A stretch of 64,000 nt of DNA from Isoptericola sp044389085 (lineage in GTDB: Bacteria; Actinomycetota; Actinomycetes; Actinomycetales; Cellulomonadaceae), in NCBI RefSeq assembly GCF_044389085.1, contig NZ_JBIRXP010000004.1, positions 62,001-126,000 on the forward strand, in the 5' to 3' direction. Position 1 is the first letter of the stretch; each line of letters starts with the position of its first letter. Positions 1 through 7,840 of this stretch are shown in pieces. Below the pieces are notes generated by a model that saw only the letters and a list, made by a program, of their open reading frames with translations, was not told the origin of the DNA and did not search any database. The translations under genes were made by a program, and so were the position numbers.

Positions 1-338
1 TGGAGCTGGACGCCGCCGACGTCGCGGCCGACGGCGTGGTGCGCGGCCGCGTCACGGTCGCCAACACCGGGCGGCGTCCCGCGGTCGAGACCGTGCAGGT
101 CTACGTGAGCGACCGCGTCACCTCGGTGACGTGGGCCGACCGCGAGCTCGCGACCTTCCGGCGCGTGCCGCTCGCGCCCGGCGAGAGCGTCGTCGTCGAG
201 GTCGAGGTGCCCGCGGCGAGCTGCACGATCGTGGACGCCGCCGGCCGCCGCGTCGTCGAGCCGGGCGAGTTCGAGCTGCTGGTGGGCCCGAGCTCCCGGC
301 GCGAGGACCTGCTGGTCGCGCCCTTCCGGATCTCCTGA
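1..338 (+). CDS. GH3 family glycoside hydrolase, C-terminal fragment
   Basis: The window opens inside this gene; the frame runs from base 3 to the TGA at 336-338. The roughly 111 visible residues match the fibronectin type III-like domain that closes many bacterial GH3 beta-glucosidases and xylosidases. Visible signs are NTGRRPAVETVQVYV, then a LAPGES turn, then VEPGEFELLVG and a final beta strand ending FRIS. The catalytic domains lie outside the window, so substrate cannot be read. It ends in front of a strong hairpin shared with the convergent methyltransferase gene. Family assignment is good; specificity is unknown. Confidence 0.8.
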   Translation, partial: ELDAADVAADGVVRGRVTVANTGRRPAVETVQVYVSDRVTSVTWADRELATFRRVPLAPGESVVVEVEVPAASCTIVDAAGRRVVEPGEFELLVGPSSRREDLLVAPFRIS

Positions 339-382
339 CCACCCGCCGCCCCGTGCTGGCGCCGGAGGTCGGGCGGCGGAGC

Positions 383-422
383 GACGGGCGGCGGACAGGA
401 CCTCTCCTGCCCGCCGCCCGTC
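383..422. terminator. Bidirectional hairpin terminator
   Basis: Arms 383-400 and 405-422 pair over 18 bases with a single mismatch around a four-base loop. It sits between two convergent genes (GH3 end at 338, methyltransferase end at 433), so it can stop transcripts from both sides. There is no U tract, which is usual in high-GC actinobacteria. Confidence 0.7.
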
Positions 423-432
423 GGTGCGCCGG

Positions 433-1179
433 CTAGCGCGCGATCAGCGCGAACACGCCCCACCCGTAGTGGGCGCGCGTGCAGGCCGCGTACTGCTGCG
501 GCTCGGTCGCCAGCAGGCGGCGGACCTCGTCGTGCAGCTCGTCGTCGGGGTGGGCGTCCGCCCAGCGGCGCATGCTCAGCCACTGCGGCGCCATGTACCG
601 GTCCCACGACTCCTCGGTCGCGCAGACCATCTCCACGACGTCGTAGCCCTGGTCGTCGAACGACCCCAGCAGCCCGGGCAGGGTCAGGTAGTCGTCGACG
701 GACTGCGCCCCGCACCCGGCCAGGATCTCCGGGGTGGCCGGGACGGTGCGCCAGTACGGCTCCCCGACCAGCAGGATGCCGCCGGGCGCGAGGCTCCGGC
801 GCAGGAGGTCGAGGGTGCCGGGCACCCCTCCGCCGATCCAGGTCGCGCCCACGCAGGCCGCGACGTCCACGGGCTCGTCGACGACGTAGCCGGAGGCGTC
901 CGCCTCGACGAACCGCACGGCGTCGCTCACACCGAGCTCGTCGGCGCGGGCCCGGGCGTGCGCGACGAAGTCCGGGTTGAGGTCCACGCCCAGCCCGGTG
1001 ACCTGGTGGTCGCGTGCCCAGGTGGACAGCAGCTCCCCCGACCCGCACGCGAGGTCGAGGACGCTCGTCCCGGCCGGGAGGTCGAGCGAGGCGCCGAGGT
1101 CGGCGAGCTGTCGCTCGGTCAGGGGGTTGTGGATGCGGTGGCGGGACTCACGGATGGAAAAGATTCGAAGATCGAACAC
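433..1179 (-). CDS. Class I SAM-dependent methyltransferase
   Basis: The 248-residue product has the glycine-rich SAM-binding motif VLDLACGSG at residues 40-48, an acidic residue ending strand 2 (GLGVDLNPD) and a motif like EADASGY after strand 3, the order of a Rossmann-fold class I methyltransferase. A later LLRRSLAPGGILLVGEPYW segment matches the post-motif III region. The start is a GTG at 1179 with AAGGAG seven bases upstream. Small-molecule methylation is the likely role, but no substrate can be named. It is divergent from csoR, separated by 240 bases. Confidence 0.75.
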   Translation of the reverse strand: MFDLRIFSIRESRHRIHNPLTERQLADLGASLDLPAGTSVLDLACGSGELLSTWARDHQVTGLGVDLNPDFVAHARARADELGVSDAVRFVEADASGYVVDEPVDVAACVGATWIGGGVPGTLDLLRRSLAPGGILLVGEPYWRTVPATPEILAGCGAQSVDDYLTLPGLLGSFDDQGYDVVEMVCATEESWDRYMAPQWLSMRRWADAHPDDELHDEVRRLLATEPQQYAACTRAHYGWGVFALIAR

Positions 1180-1384
1180 GGTGGTGCTCCTTGCACGGGT
1201 TCCGACGGGTGTGCGCGTGGGAGCGGGCGGGCCGCTCGCTGGGCACCAGGACCGTCATCCGGCATCGAACCTTTCTCAGTCTCCCGCTCGACGGCGCGAG
1301 GGGGCGGCTCCGTGCGAGCCACCGGTGACCCTACGGACGGCGCGGGCGGGACGCCAGGGCATTGTTCGTCCGCCCGGCCACCCG

Positions 1385-1413
1385 TTGCCACTGTTACCCC
1401 CTAGGGGTATTCT
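1385..1413 (+). promoter_or_regulatory. csoR promoter, leaderless type
   Basis: A TTGCCA box at 1385-1390 is followed 17 bases later by TATTCT at 1408-1413. Six bases separate the -10 box from the ATG at 1420, so transcription should start at or next to the start codon and the mRNA would have no leader. Confidence 0.65.
1395..1409. promoter_or_regulatory. CsoR operator
   Basis: TACCCCCTAGGGGTA is a GC-rich near-perfect inverted repeat of the type bound by CsoR repressors. It fills the spacer between the -35 and -10 boxes, so bound repressor would exclude RNA polymerase; copper binding to CsoR would release it. Position directly before csoR supports autoregulation of the csoR-chaperone-copA operon. 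Confidence 0.8.
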
Positions 1414-1419
1414 GGCGTC

Positions 1420-1761
1420 ATGACCGAGACGACCGCCCCCGCCGACGTCCTCGGCGGCACCGCGCACCAGCACGACGGCCCGCACGGCTACGCCTCCGAC
1501 AAGGAGGCCTACCTCAAGCGCATGCGCCGCATCGAGGGCCAGGTGCGCGGCATCGCGCGCATGATCGACGAGGACGTCTACTGCATCGACATCCTCACCC
1601 AGGTGTCCGCCGTCACCAAGGCCCTCCAGGCCGTGTCCATCGGCCTCGTCGAGGACCACCTGGGCCACTGCGTCGTCGACGCCGCCCGCGCCTCCGAGGC
1701 CGAGGGCGCCGCGAAGGTCAAGGAGGCCGCCGACGCCATCGGGCGGCTCGTCCGTTCCTGA
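1420..1761 (+). CDS. csoR: CsoR copper-sensing transcriptional repressor
   Basis: The 113-residue product is an all-helical DUF156/CsoR protein. The copper ligands of the family are present: C55 (DVYCIDIL) on helix 1 and H80 and C84 (DHLGHC) on helix 2. The RMRRIEGQVRGI stretch at residues 34-45 is the conserved basic face. An N-terminal tail with three His (16, 18, 22) precedes it. CsoR represses copper export genes until Cu(I) binds. It is first in an operon with a metallochaperone and copA, and a CsoR-type operator lies in its own promoter. The 3 nt 5' of the ORF fit a leaderless start. Confidence 0.93.
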   Translation: MTETTAPADVLGGTAHQHDGPHGYASDKEAYLKRMRRIEGQVRGIARMIDEDVYCIDILTQVSAVTKALQAVSIGLVEDHLGHCVVDAARASEAEGAAKVKEAADAIGRLVRS

Positions 1762-1804
1762 CCTGCCCGTCCCTCCGACCCACCCCTCCATCGAAGGAGC
1801 ACCG

Positions 1805-2185
1805 ATGAGCACCGTCACCACCCTGGGCGTCACCGGCATGACCTGTGCCAACTGCGTGGCCCACGTGACGAACGACCTCTCCGCCGTGCCCGGCGTCGTG
1901 GACGTCTCCGTCGAGCTGCACGCCGGCGGCACGTCCGACGTCGCCGTCTTCTCCGACTCCCCGCTCGACGAAGCCGCGCTGCGCGAGGCCGTCGACGAGG
2001 CCGGCTACGAGGTCGAGTCCGTCGCCGTCCAGACCGACGCCCTCGCCGCCCAGCAGGCCGCGCAGGCGCCCGCCCGCCAGGAGGCGCACAACTGCGCCTG
2101 CGGCTGCGGCACCGGCGAGGCCTCCGCCACCGGGAACGCCCCGGCGCAGAAGACCTACGACCTCGCCGTGCCCCCGCGCGCCTGA
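1805..2185 (+). CDS. Heavy-metal-associated (HMA) copper chaperone, CopZ-like, with extra Cys cluster
   Basis: The 126-residue product starts with an HMA domain: GMTCANC places the copper-binding cysteines at C14 and C17, and the ferredoxin-like fold spans about residues 4-75. CopZ proteins are usually about 70 residues; this one carries a 50-residue tail with a second cysteine cluster, NCACGC (C97, C99, C101), followed by a glycine/threonine-rich end. It should carry Cu(I) to CopA. The start has a clear AAGGAGC ribosome site. It lies 43 bases after csoR and 200 before copA, in the same direction. Confidence 0.85.
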   Translation: MSTVTTLGVTGMTCANCVAHVTNDLSAVPGVVDVSVELHAGGTSDVAVFSDSPLDEAALREAVDEAGYEVESVAVQTDALAAQQAAQAPARQEAHNCACGCGTGEASATGNAPAQKTYDLAVPPRA

Positions 2186-2385
2186 GTCCCCCGCTCCCCC
2201 GGAGCCACCTCCCGCGGACCGCCTGCCGAACCGTCGCGCCGCCCGACCGCTCGCCCGAACCGAGCCGCAGCGACCCAGGCCCTCCGCGCCGCGCCGTCGT
2301 CGACCCGACCGGCGCCCCCACCGCGACCCCGCCGCCCCGGGCCGTCGCGGGTGACCTCCACCCAGCACCTCAGGGAGTCACCCTC

Positions 2386-5046
2386 ATGAGCACCCCCACG
2401 TCCTCGCCGGTCGACCCGGCGGGCCCCGCCGCCGGCCCTCCGATCCTGGAGATCGACCTCGCCATCGAGGGCATGACCTGCGCGTCGTGCGTGGCCCGCG
2501 TCGAGAAGCGGCTCAACCGCGTCGACGGCGTCACCGCCACCGTGAACCTGCCCCTCGAGAGCGCGCACGTCGCGCTCACCGCGCCCGTCGACGACGCCGC
2601 GCTGGTCGAGGCCGTCGAAAAGGCCGGCTACGGCGCCCGCATCACCGCGCGCCGCGACCTCGTCCCGTCGGACCGCCGGCCCGGGGCCGCCCCGCCGTCC
2701 GACGCCCCGCCTTCTGGCGCCGCACCGTCCGAGCCGTCCGAGCCGTCCGCGCCGTCCGGGGCGAGCCCCGCCGGGGCGCACGACGCCGCCGACACGTCGG
2801 CGCCGAGCGACGCGCGCGGCAGGGACCTGCGCCGCCGGCTCGTGGTGTCCGCCGTGCTCACCGTGCCGGTGGTGGCGTTGTCGATGATCCCCGCGCTGCA
2901 GTTCACGGGGTGGCAGTGGGTGGTCGCGGCCGCCGCGCTGCCGGTCGTGACGTGGGGCGCGTGGCCGTTCCACACCGCGGCGGCACGGGCGGCCCGGCAC
3001 GGCGCGTCCACGATGGACACGCTGGTCTCGCTCGGCGTGATCGCCGCGACCCTGTGGTCGCTGTGGGCGCTCACGCTGGGCGGCACGGGCGAGCTCGGCA
3101 TGCGGATGCGGCCGTCGCTGATCCCGTCGGAGGCGGGCGGCGTGCCCGAGCTGTACTTCGAGGTCGCGGCCGTCGTCACGACGTTCCTGCTCGCCGGCCG
3201 GTACGCCGAGCACCGCTCCCGTCGCCGCGCCGGGGACGCCCTGCGCTCCCTGCTGGAGCTGGGTGCCAAGGACGCCGAGCGCGTGCGGCTCGCCGCGGAC
3301 GGCACGCCGCTGACCGGGCCGGACGGCGGCCGCGTCACCGAGCGCGTGCCCGTCGCGGACCTGGTTGTGGGCGACGTGTTCGTGGTGCGGCCGGGCGAGA
3401 AGGTCGCCACCGACGGCGAGGTGGTCGAGGGCGCGAGCGCCGTCGACACGTCGCTGCTCACCGGTGAGCCGGTGCCGGTCGACGTCGGCCCGGGCGACGC
3501 CGTCACCGGCGCGACCGTCAACTCCTCCAGGCACCTGCTGGTCCGGGCCACGCGCGTGGGCGAGGAGACGACGCTCGCGCAGATCGGGCGGCTCGTGTCG
3601 CAGGCGCAGACCGGGAAGGCGCCCGTCGCCCGGCTCGCCGACCGCATCTCCGCCGTCTTCGTGCCGGTCGTCATCGGGCTGTCCGTGCTCACCCTGGCGG
3701 GCTGGCTCGTGGCCGGCGCCGACGTCCAGTTCGCCTTCACCGCCGCCGTCGCGGTGCTGATCATCGCCTGCCCGTGCGCCCTCGGGCTCGCCACGCCCAC
3801 CGCCCTGCTGGTGGGCACCGGACGGGGCGCCCAGCTCGGCATCCTCATCAAGGGGCCGGAGATCCTGGAGTCCACCCGCCGCGTCGACACCGTCGTGCTC
3901 GACAAGACCGGCACCGTCACCGAGGGCCGTATGCAGGTGGAGCGCGTCCTCGTCCCCGAGCTGTCAGGACGAGCGCAGGGTATGCCGGGCGCTGAGCCTG
4001 ACACCGTGCGGGAGCGGGAGGTGCTGGCTTACGCCGGCGCCGTCGAGGCGCTCAGCGAGCACCCCATCGCGCACGCCGTCGCGGCCGCCGCCGCGGAGTT
4101 GTCAGACGCTGAGCCCACCGGAGTGCGACCTGCTTCTGACACCTCGGCCGGGGGCACGCGGTTGTCAGACGCACAGACTGCTCCGGTGGGCTCAGCGTCT
4201 GACACCTCGGCCGGGACGGGGGCGGACGGCGTCGGCATCGGCGCGCTGCAGGCGTTCGACTTCCGCGCGACGCCGGGTGGCGGCGTCGAGGCGGTCGTGC
4301 GGCGCGCGCACTCCGGGCTCGCGGGCCTGGCGGCCGACGGCGGGCTGAACGCCCGGCGGGTGCTCGTCGGGCAGCCGTCGTGGCTGGCCGGGCAGGGCGT
4401 CGCGTTCGACGGCGACCTCGCCGCCGCCTTCGCCGACGCCGAGGCGACCGGCGCGAGCGCCGTCGTCGTCGCCTGGGACGGCGCCGCCCGCGGCGTCGTC
4501 ATGCTGCGCGACCCGGTCAAGGCGACGTCCGCCGAGGCCGTGCGCGAGCTGCGCGACCTGGGCCTGCGGCCGGTGCTGCTCACCGGCGACGGCGAGGGCG
4601 CGGCCCGCGTCGCCGCCCGCGAGGTCGGCATCGCGGAGGAGGACGTCATCTCCCGCGTGCTGCCGCAGGACAAGGCCGCCGTCGTGGCGCGGCTGCGTTC
4701 CGAGGGCCGGGTGGTGGCGATGGTCGGCGACGGCGTGAACGACGCCGCCGCCCTCGCCACCGCGGACCTCGGGCTCGCGATGGGTACGGGCACGGACGTC
4801 GCGATCGAGGCGAGCGACATCACGCTGGTGCGCGGCGACCTGCGCTCCGCGCCCGCCGCCGTCCGCCTCTCGCGCGGCACGCTGCGGGTCATCAAGCAGA
4901 ACCTGTTCTGGGCGTTCGCCTACAACGTGGCGGCCATCCCGCTCGCCGCGGCGGGCCTGCTCAACCCGATGATCGCCGGGGCGGCCATGGCCGCGTCGTC
5001 CGTCATCGTCGTCGGCAACTCCCTGCGCCTGCGCCGCGCCGGCTGA
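2386..5046 (+). CDS. copA: Copper-exporting P1B-type ATPase CopA
   Basis: The 886-residue product has one N-terminal HMA domain (GMTCASC, C32 and C35), membrane helices, the actuator TGEP at 359-362, the transmembrane metal motif CPC at 462-464, the phosphorylated D506 of DKTGT, the P1B-specific HP pair at 559-560 in SEHPIA, and the hinge GDGVND at 781-786. This is a complete Cu(I) exporter. It pumps Cu(I) out across the plasma membrane using ATP. The nucleotide-binding region is enlarged by three 14-codon insertions (residues about 526-540, 572-586 and 593-607), each a copy of a 42-bp element found elsewhere in the window; see the repeat entries. An acidic/Pro/Ser linker (about residues 100-145) follows the HMA domain. 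The frame is intact across the inserts. Confidence 0.95.
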   Translation: MSTPTSSPVDPAGPAAGPPILEIDLAIEGMTCASCVARVEKRLNRVDGVTATVNLPLESAHVALTAPVDDAALVEAVEKAGYGARITARRDLVPSDRRPGAAPPSDAPPSGAAPSEPSEPSAPSGASPAGAHDAADTSAPSDARGRDLRRRLVVSAVLTVPVVALSMIPALQFTGWQWVVAAAALPVVTWGAWPFHTAAARAARHGASTMDTLVSLGVIAATLWSLWALTLGGTGELGMRMRPSLIPSEAGGVPELYFEVAAVVTTFLLAGRYAEHRSRRRAGDALRSLLELGAKDAERVRLAADGTPLTGPDGGRVTERVPVADLVVGDVFVVRPGEKVATDGEVVEGASAVDTSLLTGEPVPVDVGPGDAVTGATVNSSRHLLVRATRVGEETTLAQIGRLVSQAQTGKAPVARLADRISAVFVPVVIGLSVLTLAGWLVAGADVQFAFTAAVAVLIIACPCALGLATPTALLVGTGRGAQLGILIKGPEILESTRRVDTVVLDKTGTVTEGRMQVERVLVPELSGRAQGMPGAEPDTVREREVLAYAGAVEALSEHPIAHAVAAAAAELSDAEPTGVRPASDTSAGGTRLSDAQTAPVGSASDTSAGTGADGVGIGALQAFDFRATPGGGVEAVVRRAHSGLAGLAADGGLNARRVLVGQPSWLAGQGVAFDGDLAAAFADAEATGASAVVVAWDGAARGVVMLRDPVKATSAEAVRELRDLGLRPVLLTGDGEGAARVAAREVGIAEEDVISRVLPQDKAAVVARLRSEGRVVAMVGDGVNDAAALATADLGLAMGTGTDVAIEASDITLVRGDLRSAPAAVRLSRGTLRVIKQNLFWAFAYNVAAIPLAAAGLLNPMIAGAAMAASSVIVVGNSLRLRRAG
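3962..4003 (+). repeat. 42-bp TGTCAG...CTGACA element inside copA, copy 1
   Basis: The element begins TGTCAGG and ends CCTGACA, a seven-base terminal inverted repeat, and is exactly 42 bases. It is read through in the copA frame as L-S ... D-T between the DKTGT and HP motifs. Length and end sequences match three other copies in the window; the centre differs. Confidence 0.7.
4100..4141 (+). repeat. 42-bp TGTCAG...CTGACA element inside copA, copy 2
   Basis: Exactly 42 bases with TGTCAGA and TCTGACA ends, in the same codon phase as copy 1 (L-S-D ... S-D-T). Its first 24 bases (4100-4123) equal the reverse complement of the last 24 of copy 3 (4181-4204), so copies 2 and 3 are the same element in opposite orientations for that half. 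Confidence 0.8.
4163..4204 (-). repeat. 42-bp TGTCAG...CTGACA element inside copA, copy 3, inverted
   Basis: Exactly 42 bases with ten-base terminal inverted repeats (TGTCAGACGC and GCGTCTGACA). It starts 63 bases after copy 2, with a 21-base CCTCGGCCGGG-type spacer after each. It keeps the copA frame and again reads L-S-D ... S-D-T. Together copies 2 and 3 could fold the copA mRNA into a 24-base-pair stem. Confidence 0.8.
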
Positions 5047-5060
5047 CCCGGCACCGCGAC

Positions 5061-5126
5061 GTGTTGTGAGCGCGATTTCGGGGACTATTCGGTCGCGAAT
5101 AGTCCCCGAGATCGCGCTCACAACAC
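5061..5126. terminator. Very long hairpin between copA and convergent exporter operon
   Basis: Arms 5061-5091 and 5096-5126 pair over 31 bases with one mismatch around a four-base GTCG loop. It lies 15 bases past the copA stop and 11 bases past the stop of the convergent permease gene. A bidirectional terminator is the simplest reading. The arms are far longer than a terminator needs, so it may also be a dispersed palindromic repeat. Confidence 0.65.
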
Positions 5127-5136
5127 ACGGGCGGGG

Positions 5137-5925
5137 TCAGCGGAAGCGGCGACCCTCGTCGCGGCGGTAGGCGCCGACGGCGAGGACGGCGAACAGCGCC
5201 GTCCAACCGAGCAGCACCACCCACGCCAGCCCGTAGGCCGGCTCGCCGGTGAGCGCCTGCACCAGCAGGTCACGGCCGGCGCGGGTCGGCGTGAACTGCG
5301 AGATCGCGTCCAGCCACGGCGGGAACGCCTGCGGCGGCAGGAACAGGCCGCCCGCGAACGCCAGCGGGAACAGCACGACCTGCACGACCGGCAGCGCCGC
5401 CTTGGCCGACAGCGAGTACCCCACGGCCATGCCGAGCAGCACGAACGGCACGGAGACGAGCAGGATCGTGCCCACGCCGGCGAGCAGCTGCCCGGGCGTC
5501 ACCGTCGCGGCGGTGAACAGCCAGCCGATGAGGATGAGCGGCACCAGCCCGAACAGCGCGAAGATCGCGCCGTTGCCGACCCGCGCGACCATGCGCGGGC
5601 CGGGGCCGGCCGGCAGCGAGCGCAGGAACGGGTCGAACGGGAGCTGCCGGTCCTCGGCCACGCCCAGCCCGTAGGTGAACAGGCTCGCCGAGCAGACGGC
5701 GAACAGGCCGAGGCTGGCCACCGACATCGTGGCCCACAGCGGGTTCTGCGCGACGTCGCGCTGCGGCACGACGAAGAAGAACATCGCCAGCGCGGGGAAC
5801 AGCATGTTGCCCAGCACCGCGATGGGCACGCGCACCGTCTCGAGGAACTGGTAGCGCAGGTGCAGCCAGGTCAGCGCCAGCGGCCCAGGGGCAGCCGCCG
5901 GTCGGGCAGGGGTCGTCGCGCTCAT
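5137..5925 (-). CDS. ABC-2 type exporter permease
   Basis: The 262-residue product from the ATG at 5925 has about six hydrophobic segments and begins MSATTPARPA before LTWLHLRYQFLETVRVP, the usual entry into an ABC-2 permease. A GGLFLPPQAFPPWL loop near the C-terminal third is typical of the family. A longer in-frame extension upstream overlaps the ATPase gene and is rejected. It overlaps the ATPase by ATGA, so the two are translated together. Together they make an exporter of unknown substrate; drug or peptide export is inference. Confidence 0.85.
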   Translation of the reverse strand: MSATTPARPAAAPGPLALTWLHLRYQFLETVRVPIAVLGNMLFPALAMFFFVVPQRDVAQNPLWATMSVASLGLFAVCSASLFTYGLGVAEDRQLPFDPFLRSLPAGPGPRMVARVGNGAIFALFGLVPLILIGWLFTAATVTPGQLLAGVGTILLVSVPFVLLGMAVGYSLSAKAALPVVQVVLFPLAFAGGLFLPPQAFPPWLDAISQFTPTRAGRDLLVQALTGEPAYGLAWVVLLGWTALFAVLAVGAYRRDEGRRFR

Positions 5926-6854
5926 CGTGCCGCCTCCGTCACCATCTCCTCGAACGCCTCCTCGAGGCTCGCGCCCCGGATGCGGAGGTCGTGGAAGTCC
6001 ACGTCGGCGCGCACCAGGGAGCGCACCAGCGCGTCGGCGTCCGCCGTGTAGAGCTCCTGGCTGCCGTCGTCGAGCCGTTCGGCCCGCACGACGCCGGGCC
6101 ACGCGGCCAGGTCGGCCGTCGCGCGGAGCGTCACCCGGCGCAGGCCCACACGCCGCAGGACGGCGTCGAGCGCGTCGTCGGCCCGCACCACGCCGCGGTC
6201 GATGACGACGACGCGCTGCGCCAGCGCCTGCACCTCCTCCAGGTAGTGGCTCGTCAGCAGCACCGTGCCGCCGCCCGCGTGGTAGGCGCGGATCGCGTCC
6301 CACAGGGCCTGGCGGGCGCCGACGTCGAGACCGGTGGTGGGCTCGTCGAGCAGGACGACGCGCGGGCGGCCGACGAGCGACAGCGCGACGGCGAGCCGGC
6401 GCTTCTGCCCGCCGGACAGCGCCCCCGTCTGCCGGCGCGCCAGGTCGGTGAGCCCGAACTGGTCGAGCAGCTCGCCGGTGGGCACCGGGTCGGCGAAGTG
6501 CCCGCCGACGAAGTCGACCACCTCACGCACCCGCAGGGTGGCGGGCAGCCCCGTCTCCTGCGGCGTGATGCCGAGACCGGCGCGGCTGGCGGCGTCGCGC
6601 GAGTCGCCGCCGAGCAGCCGCACGGTGCCCGCGTCGGGGCGGCGCTGGCCGCTGACCAGCGACAGCAGCGTGGACTTGCCGGCCCCGTTGGGCCCGAGCA
6701 GGCCCACGAGCTCGCCAGGGCCGACGTCGAGGGACACGTCGTCGAGCGCGACGACGTCGCCGAACCTCCGCGTCACGCCCCGGACGGCGACGGCAGCGCC
6801 GGGGCCGGTCTCCGGGAGGGCGGGCGCGCGCTCCGGCGGGTGGGTGCGGGTCAT
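5922..6854 (-). CDS. ABC exporter ATP-binding protein
   Basis: The 310-residue product has Walker A GPNGAGKST at about residues 53-61, a Q-loop region in GITPQETG, the signature LSGGQKR, Walker B VVLLDEP and the switch His in LLTSHYLEE. The C-terminal 80 residues follow the DrrA/CcmA-type pattern seen in partners of ABC-2 permeases. It energises the permease encoded just downstream, with which it shares an ATGA overlap; the same four-base overlap joins it to the regulator upstream. The locus therefore reads membrane protein, regulator, ATPase, permease as one unit. Confidence 0.92.
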   Translation of the reverse strand: MTRTHPPERAPALPETGPGAAVAVRGVTRRFGDVVALDDVSLDVGPGELVGLLGPNGAGKSTLLSLVSGQRRPDAGTVRLLGGDSRDAASRAGLGITPQETGLPATLRVREVVDFVGGHFADPVPTGELLDQFGLTDLARRQTGALSGGQKRRLAVALSLVGRPRVVLLDEPTTGLDVGARQALWDAIRAYHAGGGTVLLTSHYLEEVQALAQRVVVIDRGVVRADDALDAVLRRVGLRRVTLRATADLAAWPGVVRAERLDDGSQELYTADADALVRSLVRADVDFHDLRIRGASLEEAFEEMVTEAAR

Positions 6855-7153
6855 GATCCGGCTCCTCTCAGCAGGCCGGTGAGGGCCTCTTGGTAGTCCT
6901 CGAACGCCCGGCGCCCCTGCTGGGTGAGGGCGAGGTACGTCGCGGGCGTGCGCCCCTCGTGGGTCTTGGTGACGCGGACGTAGCCCGCGTCCTCGAGCTT
7001 GCGCAGGTGGGTGGACAGGTTGCCCGCGGTCATGTCGAGCAGCTTCTGCAGCTTGGGGAAGCTCAGCTCGTCGCCGGGGTCGAGGGCCGCGAGCGTCGCC
7101 ACGACGCGCAGCCGGGCGGGTGCGTGGATGACCGGGTCGAGCGCGTCAGCCAC
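6851..7153 (-). CDS. Winged-helix transcriptional regulator (HTH_34/ArsR-like)
   Basis: From the GTG at 7153 the product is 100 residues: a short DPVIHAPARLRVVATLAAL helix, then a winged helix with recognition segment MTAGNLSTHLRKLEDAGYV and the wing VTKTHEGRTPATYLALT. This pattern belongs to small winged-helix regulators found next to ABC-2 exporters. No cysteine metal site is present, which argues against a metal-sensing ArsR. An ATG at 7186 is an alternative start, but the GTG overlaps the stop of the preceding gene in GTGGCTGA and leaves the family N-terminus intact. It probably controls this exporter locus. Confidence 0.85.
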   Translation of the reverse strand: MADALDPVIHAPARLRVVATLAALDPGDELSFPKLQKLLDMTAGNLSTHLRKLEDAGYVRVTKTHEGRTPATYLALTQQGRRAFEDYQEALTGLLRGAGS

Positions 7154-7814
7154 GGCCCGCCCCCGCCTCCGCGCCGCGCCGTGCACGCACGACCCGCAGG
7201 TGCTCGACGCCGGCCATCACGAGGAAGCCGCCCCCACCCGCGAGCGCCATCACGAGGTAGGTGACGGGCAGCCCGGCGAAGGTCGCGGCCGCCGCGACGA
7301 GCAGGATCCAGGCACCGAGCACGAACAGGCTGCGGTCCCCGAACGCCGCGGCGCCGCCGAGATAGAGGAGGCCCACGACGACGCACGCGCCGCCGTTGCT
7401 GGCGAGCGCCATGACCTCGTCGTCGGCACCGGCCCGGGCGAGACCGCCGAGGAAGACGCTCAGGGTGAGGAATCCGAGCATCCACGACCAGCCGTACATC
7501 GCGCCCGTGCGCGCCGAGACGCCGCGGGTGCCCGCCGTCCGGCCGATCGTGTGGACCATCGTGAAGACGACGGCGGCGGTGATGGCGGCGGCGAACACCC
7601 AGAACGCCCAGGCCTCCGGTTCACCACGGCCGCGGGCGCTCGTCCACAGCACGAGGTAGCCGGCGAGCCAGGCGACGCCCCACGCCCCGTAGAGGGCGCG
7701 ACCGTCGGGCTCCAGGGCGGCACGCGCGCGATCCTGCTGCTCGCGGATGAGGCGCAGCGACTCGGCGGCGGGCAGCCCGGCCTCGTCGCCCGGGCGGTCA
7801 GGGGTGGCGGTCAT
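7146..7814 (-). CDS. Multi-pass membrane protein of exporter locus
   Basis: The 222-residue product from the ATG at 7814 (GAGG ribosome site five bases upstream) has a soluble 45-residue start with ESLRLIREQQDRARAAL and about six membrane segments after it. I do not recognise a named family. Proteins of this layout occur as first gene before a winged-helix regulator and ABC-2 exporter in actinobacteria, so a role as sensor or accessory subunit is a guess. Its 3' end overlaps the regulator start. Palindromic sequence lies just upstream (7841-7854). Confidence 0.7.
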   Translation of the reverse strand: MTATPDRPGDEAGLPAAESLRLIREQQDRARAALEPDGRALYGAWGVAWLAGYLVLWTSARGRGEPEAWAFWVFAAAITAAVVFTMVHTIGRTAGTRGVSARTGAMYGWSWMLGFLTLSVFLGGLARAGADDEVMALASNGGACVVVGLLYLGGAAAFGDRSLFVLGAWILLVAAAATFAGLPVTYLVMALAGGGGFLVMAGVEHLRVVRARRGAEAGAGRG

Positions 7815-7840
7815 CCATACCTCACAGAGTGCTTTGCGCT

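Noticed and set aside
2186..2385. A small gene between the chaperone and copA
   Set aside because: The 200-base gap contains Pro/Arg-rich open frames only, with no supported start or conservation; it is most likely an operon spacer.
3962..4204. The 42-bp elements as LexA/SOS or terminator sites
   Set aside because: They lie within the copA coding region in a constant phase and fixed length, and their ends do not match the actinobacterial LexA box GAACNNNNGTTC.
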